Positions 60,156 through 64,000 of a DNA stretch of 64,000 bases are shown here, one piece after another (the stretch's first letter is position 1; each line of letters starts with the position of its first letter). Location of the stretch: contig DAOTTQ010000008.1 in assembly GCA_034437555.1 (NCBI GenBank), positions 62,001 to 126,000 of the forward strand. The letters are read 5' to 3'. This DNA is from JANWYT01 sp034437555 (GTDB taxonomy: Bacteria; Chloroflexota; Anaerolineae; Aggregatilineales; Phototrophicaceae). The notes below the pieces were generated by a model. The model saw only the letters and a program-made list of their open reading frames with translations. It had not been told where the DNA came from and did not search any database. The position numbers were made by a program, and so were the translations under genes.

Positions 60156-61523
60156 ATGCCTAGCTTACAAAGCCTAGAAGCCAAAATTCAAGAAGCCATT
60201 CGCTTAATGCGAACTGCGCCCAACGCAGCCGAAGCCTGCTTAGAAGATGCCATCAGTGACCTTAAGCATTGGCAAGAACAAACGGCAGAAATGGCAGCCC
60301 TGAATCAACGCGTGGAACAACTGTCATTGGTGCTTCAGGTTTATGATGAACTTACCAGTCACCTTAGCATTGACCATGTTGCCATGCTGGTGTTGGATGC
60401 GTCCCTACGCCTGTCACAAGCCAATGGGGCGTTTATTGCCTTGCGCCAAAGCGGTAGCCCGTTTGTAGTCCACCAAACCATTGGTGATTATGACCTGCCC
60501 GATGGGGGCGTTTTGAAAGACGGAGAGACACTAGCGCGTTTAATCCAAAATCGCCGCCCCTTATTGCTTAAAGAGGATAGCGGCTTTACAGATGACCTTC
60601 CTGCCCTTAAGAACGTGCAAGGAGCGCGGTTGCTAATGGCACTGGGGGCGCAAGAAAACCAGATTGGCATTTTGTGCCTAGATACGGCGTATCCTGAACG
60701 CTTTACAGAGGATGTGCTACAGCTTTTAGAGCTTTTACGAAGCTATCTGGTCATTGCGCTCTCTAATGCATCCTTGTATCGCCAAGTGCTAGACCAACTG
60801 AGCGAGCTAAGAACCGCCCACGAGCGCGTTGCCAACCTTGAACAGCTTAAAACAGACATGATACGGTTGGCATCCCATGACCTTAAAAACCCTCTTAGCC
60901 TTGCCACAGGCTATTTGCAAATGTTCCAAATGGAAAACCCACCCCTTCAAGAACACCTAAACGACTATTTATCGTCAACCCTCAACGCCGTATATCGTAT
61001 GAATAGTATCGTGGACGATATTTTATCTTTAGAGCGCATAGAGCAACTTGCCGAAACCGCCCTGAATGAAATTGTGAACCTTGCGCTACAGGCACAGCAT
61101 GTCTATACCGACCATTTGGCAGAAGCCGAACAAAAACAACTTTCTTTTGTTTACGAAAGCACGCTAACCAATGCCTATGTCACCGCCGATAGAGTGCAGC
61201 TGATAGAAGCCATGACAAACTTAGTGGGCAATGCCATCAAATACACGCCCGAAGGCGGGCGCGTGGTGGTTCAGCTTACACGCAGCGACACGCACTATCA
61301 GTTTATTGTAATTGACAACGGCTTTGGGATTCCTATAGAACGCCAAGACCGCTTGTTTCAGCCGTTTTACCGCGTACAAACCCCCGAAACAAAAGAAGTG
61401 CATGGCACAGGGTTAGGGCTACACCTTGTTAAAAACATCGTGGCACGTCATCAGGGCAAGCTCATTTTCTCTAGTGACTATGGCAAAGGAAGCCACTTTG
61501 GCTTTGAGCTGATGTCGCTCTAA
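60156..61523 (+). CDS. Soluble GAF-domain sensor histidine kinase
   Basis: The 455-residue protein starts MPSLQSLEAKIQEAI with GAGAG 10 bp upstream; an in-frame ATG 93 bp earlier would add residues lacking domain character. A short helical region (1-65) is followed by GAF at about 70-215, HisKA with phospho-accepting His241 (LASHDLKNPLSLATGYL) and HATPase_c with NLVGNAIKYTPEGG, DNGFGIPIE and GTGLGLHLVKNIV. There is no membrane helix, so it reads a cytoplasmic signal. SHDLKNPL is a common variant of the SHELRTPL box. It has no adjacent response regulator of its own; the stand-alone receivers at 39-41 kb are possible partners. Confidence 0.93.
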   Translation: MPSLQSLEAKIQEAIRLMRTAPNAAEACLEDAISDLKHWQEQTAEMAALNQRVEQLSLVLQVYDELTSHLSIDHVAMLVLDASLRLSQANGAFIALRQSGSPFVVHQTIGDYDLPDGGVLKDGETLARLIQNRRPLLLKEDSGFTDDLPALKNVQGARLLMALGAQENQIGILCLDTAYPERFTEDVLQLLELLRSYLVIALSNASLYRQVLDQLSELRTAHERVANLEQLKTDMIRLASHDLKNPLSLATGYLQMFQMENPPLQEHLNDYLSSTLNAVYRMNSIVDDILSLERIEQLAETALNEIVNLALQAQHVYTDHLAEAEQKQLSFVYESTLTNAYVTADRVQLIEAMTNLVGNAIKYTPEGGRVVVQLTRSDTHYQFIVIDNGFGIPIERQDRLFQPFYRVQTPETKEVHGTGLGLHLVKNIVARHQGKLIFSSDYGKGSHFGFELMSL

Positions 61524-61660
61524 TTTTCCTCGTCAATAACCAATGATAAATACCCGTTGAGATTTGTCGCTTTTTTGTTTGCAACTTTGTCAATAATGTG
61601 TTAAAAATTGTGGTATGGGAATCCATTTCCATAAATTACTTCATACGGAGGAGAATAGTA

Positions 61661-62725
61661 ATGGTTAAACGTATTTCTGTAGTACTTCTCGCATTGGCGA
61701 TTGGTGTTGTGGCTTTCGCCCAAGATACCGCCCGCCCAACGGGCCCCATTCTTCAACGCATCGTCGACCGTGGCGAACTTATCTGCGGCGTGAATGCAAC
61801 TCTACGTGGCTTTGGCTTCCAAGATGCCAACGGTCAATTTAGCGGTTTTGATGTTGATTTCTGCCGCGCTCTTTCTGCCGCCATCTTTGGTGATGCCAGC
61901 AAAGTGCAATACCGCCCTCTAGCTGCTGGTGAACGCCAAGCCGCTATCCAATCAGGCGAAGTAGATGTGATGATTCGCAACACCACCAGCACGCTTACTC
62001 GTGATGTGGATTGGGGCGCAACTTTTGGACCCACAATCTTCTATGATGGCGCAGGCTTTATGACCACCGCCGCCATGGGAGCTATGGCTTTCACAGACCT
62101 AGACGGCACCACCACCTGCGTTCAAAGTGGGACAACCACAGAACTCTTTGTGACCGACTACATCAGCGTGAATGCTCTAGACATTGAAATCTTGAAGTTT
62201 GACGATGCCAACGCCACATGGGAAGCCTACCTTGCGGGTCGTTGCGAAAGCTGGTCAACTGACAAAAGCGGTTTGGCGGGTTTTCGTAGTGGCGCAGAAA
62301 ATCCTGCCGACCACGTTATCCTTCCCGACACCATCAGCAAGGAACCTCTTGCCCCTCTAAGCCCAGAAAATGACACACAATTTGCCTCTTTGGTGTCTTG
62401 GGTCGTCTACGGCATGATTGAAGCCGAAGAAAGTGGCGTAAGCAGCGAGAACGTAGCTGAATTTGTACAAGCTGAAGGTGAAACCCCTGAAGATTACACC
62501 GTTCGCGTTCTTCCTACCGTTGCTCGTTTGTTGGGTCAAAACAACAACAACGCCGGCGTATACTTTAACCTTTCCAACGACTTTATGGTCGCGGTACTTA
62601 GCCAGGTAGGTAACTACGGCGAAGTTTATGTCCGTAACCTAGATGCTCTTGGCTTGGTACGTGAAGGTTCTGCCAATGACTTGTGGACACGCGGTGGCTT
62701 AATCTATAGCCCCCCATTCCGCTAA
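61661..62725 (+). CDS. aapJ: General amino-acid ABC transporter substrate-binding protein (AapJ-like)
   Basis: The 354-residue protein starts MVKRISVVLLALAIGVVAFA, a signal peptide with cleavage after AFA and no lipobox cysteine. GGAGGAG 7 bp upstream fixes this start. The mature part has the SBP_bac_3 fold (RGELICGVNATLRGFGFQDANGQ, then GFDVDFCRALSAAIFGD), and SWSTDKSGLAGFR and NDTQFASLVSWVVYGM follow the AapJ/BztA general L-amino-acid type rather than the shorter polar amino-acid binders. It captures amino acids outside the membrane and delivers them to the permease encoded next. Two hairpins lie between the two genes. Confidence 0.92.
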   Translation: MVKRISVVLLALAIGVVAFAQDTARPTGPILQRIVDRGELICGVNATLRGFGFQDANGQFSGFDVDFCRALSAAIFGDASKVQYRPLAAGERQAAIQSGEVDVMIRNTTSTLTRDVDWGATFGPTIFYDGAGFMTTAAMGAMAFTDLDGTTTCVQSGTTTELFVTDYISVNALDIEILKFDDANATWEAYLAGRCESWSTDKSGLAGFRSGAENPADHVILPDTISKEPLAPLSPENDTQFASLVSWVVYGMIEAEESGVSSENVAEFVQAEGETPEDYTVRVLPTVARLLGQNNNNAGVYFNLSNDFMVAVLSQVGNYGEVYVRNLDALGLVREGSANDLWTRGGLIYSPPFR

Positions 62726-62731
62726 ATCGCT

Positions 62732-62754
62732 GGGGGGCAATTGCCCCCCTTTTT
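62732..62754 (+). terminator. Intercistronic terminator-like hairpin after aapJ
   Basis: GGGGGGCAATTGCCCCCC is a perfect 18-bp palindrome directly followed by five T residues, 7 bp past the aapJ stop. It would end or protect most transcripts after the binding protein and reduce permease expression. Confidence 0.8.
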
Positions 62755-62767
62755 CTAAAATTGATCA

Positions 62768-62794
62768 TTAAGGGCATAGCTTCTATGCCCTTAA
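62768..62794. other. Second intercistronic stem-loop before aapQ
   Basis: TTAAGGGCATAG and CTATGCCCTTAA form a perfect 12-bp stem with a 3-base loop, 13 bp upstream of the permease start codon. It lacks a T tract, so RNA protection or masking of the ribosome-binding site is more likely than termination. Confidence 0.65.
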
Positions 62795-62806
62795 CCTTGA
62801 TAGCAC

Positions 62807-64000
62807 ATGGTTAAAAACACTATGATGGAACTGGATAGAAACCAAGCAATAAGACCACCCCTCTCTCTTTTTCAAAAAGTCTTAAGTTTTTTTAGAGATG
62901 TGCGCGTCATTCAGGCAATCACACAAATTATTTTCACGGTTGCTTTCTTTACCGCCGTCTATACCCTGTCTACTAACGTCTATAACTCGTTGATTGCACA
63001 GGGGTCTATCCCTTCATTTTCTTTCCTTAGCTCACGCGCAGGCTTCGACCTACTAGAAACCCCTGAATGGTATAGTGCCGAGTCCACCTACTCACAAGCC
63101 TTACAAGTGGGCATCATCAATACCTTGCGTGTGGTGGTGATTGGGTTGGTTCTCTCTACAATTTTGGGCGTTCTAACTGGGATTGCGCTTCTTAGCCGAA
63201 ACTGGTTGGTGCGTAATTTAAGTTCGGCATACGTCGAGATTTTACGCAACACACCCCTTTTGGTACAACTTATCTTTTGGTACTACGTTTTTATGCTAGA
63301 AGTTTTGCCCCGTGATGGCGACGACCTCACCTTTCCCGCCGAGGGCATTGCTGTTTTCCCCTTACGCGTCATCCTCTATCCCGTCTTGTGGCTCATTATT
63401 TGGGCGTTATCGCGCCAACGGCATACGCTAAAGGGCATTTTAACGGGCGCACTATATGGCGCAGTCCTTATTGAACTGGTGCAATTGTTGCTAGGGTATA
63501 GCCCCCTCTTATTTGTGGGCGTGGGCTTGGTGGGTGTGGTAGTGTTTGCCATTGGTTTTACCCAGCAAAAAGCCGTTCCTAGCGTGATGCACGGCGCGTT
63601 TGTGGGGGCGGGCTTGGTGGCTGTGGGGCAAATGGCGTTGGTGGCATTGCTTGGCACACTTACCAATGCCGAGATTATTGCAGCAGATGGCGCACTATGG
63701 ACACCCGTTTATTCGGTACTTTATTTGTCACGGAAAGCCGTTGCCATTCCCGAACTCATCCAAACCGTCTCGTTTAACTTTTGGTTTGCCATCGTGGTGC
63801 TGTCAGCCGCCGTGGCAGCAGGGACGTTTGTTTACTTCAGTGGCGTTATCGAGCGCACCGGGCGTAATATCCCACGCTTTCTTATCGCCGCAGGCATTGT
63901 GCTAGTGGGGATGCTGTTTGGGTGGATTTTTGCCAGCAATGCCCCCGACACACTGCTTGCATCGCCTATTTGGTCGATCATCACCACGCTAGGCTATGGC
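62807..64000 (+). CDS. aapQ: Amino-acid ABC transporter permease (AapQ-like), partial
   Basis: The frame is open from the ATG to the window end (398 codons). Residues ~35-55 are a first helix, RAGFDLLETPEW near 80-91 matches the AapQ outer loop, and NTLRVVVIGLVLSTILGVLTGIALLS then VEILRNTPLLVQLIFWYY (about 142-159) form the start of the inner-membrane permease core. In AapQ the EAA loop that contacts the ATPase follows within a protein of about 400 residues. Here ~240 more residues with five or six extra hydrophobic segments pass without reaching it, so the permease carries a large insertion. The next ATG pair at 62822 is an alternative start; no strong ribosome-binding site is seen. Confidence 0.87.
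   Translation, partial: MVKNTMMELDRNQAIRPPLSLFQKVLSFFRDVRVIQAITQIIFTVAFFTAVYTLSTNVYNSLIAQGSIPSFSFLSSRAGFDLLETPEWYSAESTYSQALQVGIINTLRVVVIGLVLSTILGVLTGIALLSRNWLVRNLSSAYVEILRNTPLLVQLIFWYYVFMLEVLPRDGDDLTFPAEGIAVFPLRVILYPVLWLIIWALSRQRHTLKGILTGALYGAVLIELVQLLLGYSPLLFVGVGLVGVVVFAIGFTQQKAVPSVMHGAFVGAGLVAVGQMALVALLGTLTNAEIIAADGALWTPVYSVLYLSRKAVAIPELIQTVSFNFWFAIVVLSAAVAAGTFVYFSGVIERTGRNIPRFLIAAGIVLVGMLFGWIFASNAPDTLLASPIWSIITTLGYG

Noticed and set aside
61615..61632. Hairpin in the aapJ leader (ATGGGAA/TTTCCAT) as a regulatory element
   Set aside because: The stem is only seven pairs including a G-T pair and has no further support.

Overview
The window is 64 kb of chromosomal DNA from what looks like a member of the phylum Chloroflexota (Anaerolineae-like). 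This is inferred from content: long Thr-Pro linkers after a transmembrane helix, a Ser/Thr kinase fused to many TPRs, a very large set of multi-GAF sensor proteins, a PF13625-type helicase-associated protein, YfhO and LppX/LprG-like proteins. No rRNA is present, so the placement is not proven. Genes are densely packed on both strands; no gene-free stretch exceeds 300 bp. The window opens inside a histidine kinase and closes inside an ABC permease.

Layout. 1-6.5 kb: end of a histidine kinase, EamA exporter, DUF1684 protein, and a 1441-aa membrane Ser/Thr kinase with a large TPR region and a PPC-like C-terminus. 6.5-8.2 kb: a cysteine-free ribosomal protein L28 followed by a COG0523 GTPase, a pair typical of zinc-limitation loci. 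8.2-15.3 kb: tandem GNAT, secreted protein, DarG-like macro-domain protein, rsmG, secreted and membrane proteins, tRNA-Leu(TAA), ychF. 15.4-20 kb (minus strand): pdxT, YfhO and SGNH genes in one likely operon, with a TPR gene upstream. 20.1-23.3 kb: WD40 / PspC / propeller-like operon. 23.3-30.1 kb: nucleotidyltransferase, biotin carboxylase with a vestigial C-terminus, PAS histidine kinase, and an LprG-like lipoprotein plus DHA2-type MFS pair resembling the mycobacterial lprG-p55 operon. 30.2-38.8 kb: PF13625-like protein, secreted metallopeptidase, YtxH protein, transketolase, TPR protein, MBL hydrolase and small unknowns.

38.9-59.2 kb is the most striking part: three stand-alone receiver proteins followed by six tightly spaced or overlapping genes, all encoding GAF-rich sensors. 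One is soluble with five GAF-like modules, three have polytopic membrane N-termini, one is Cache-HAMP-GAF, and the last is a 2728-aa hybrid histidine kinase (Cache-like, HAMP, about nine GAF-like modules, a PAS-like segment, HisKA, HATPase, two receivers). The first five have no catalytic domain and end at the same point of a shared module. I infer that they are accessory input subunits feeding the single giant kinase. None of the receivers carries a DNA-binding or enzymatic output.

59.2-64 kb: a terminator, a MITE-like element with 17-bp terminal inverted repeats, a divergent small GTPase, a soluble GAF histidine kinase, and the start of a general amino-acid ABC transporter (binding protein and an unusually long permease) with two strong hairpins between the genes. 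A dispersed REP-like palindrome occurs near 8.2, 37.4 and 59.4 kb.
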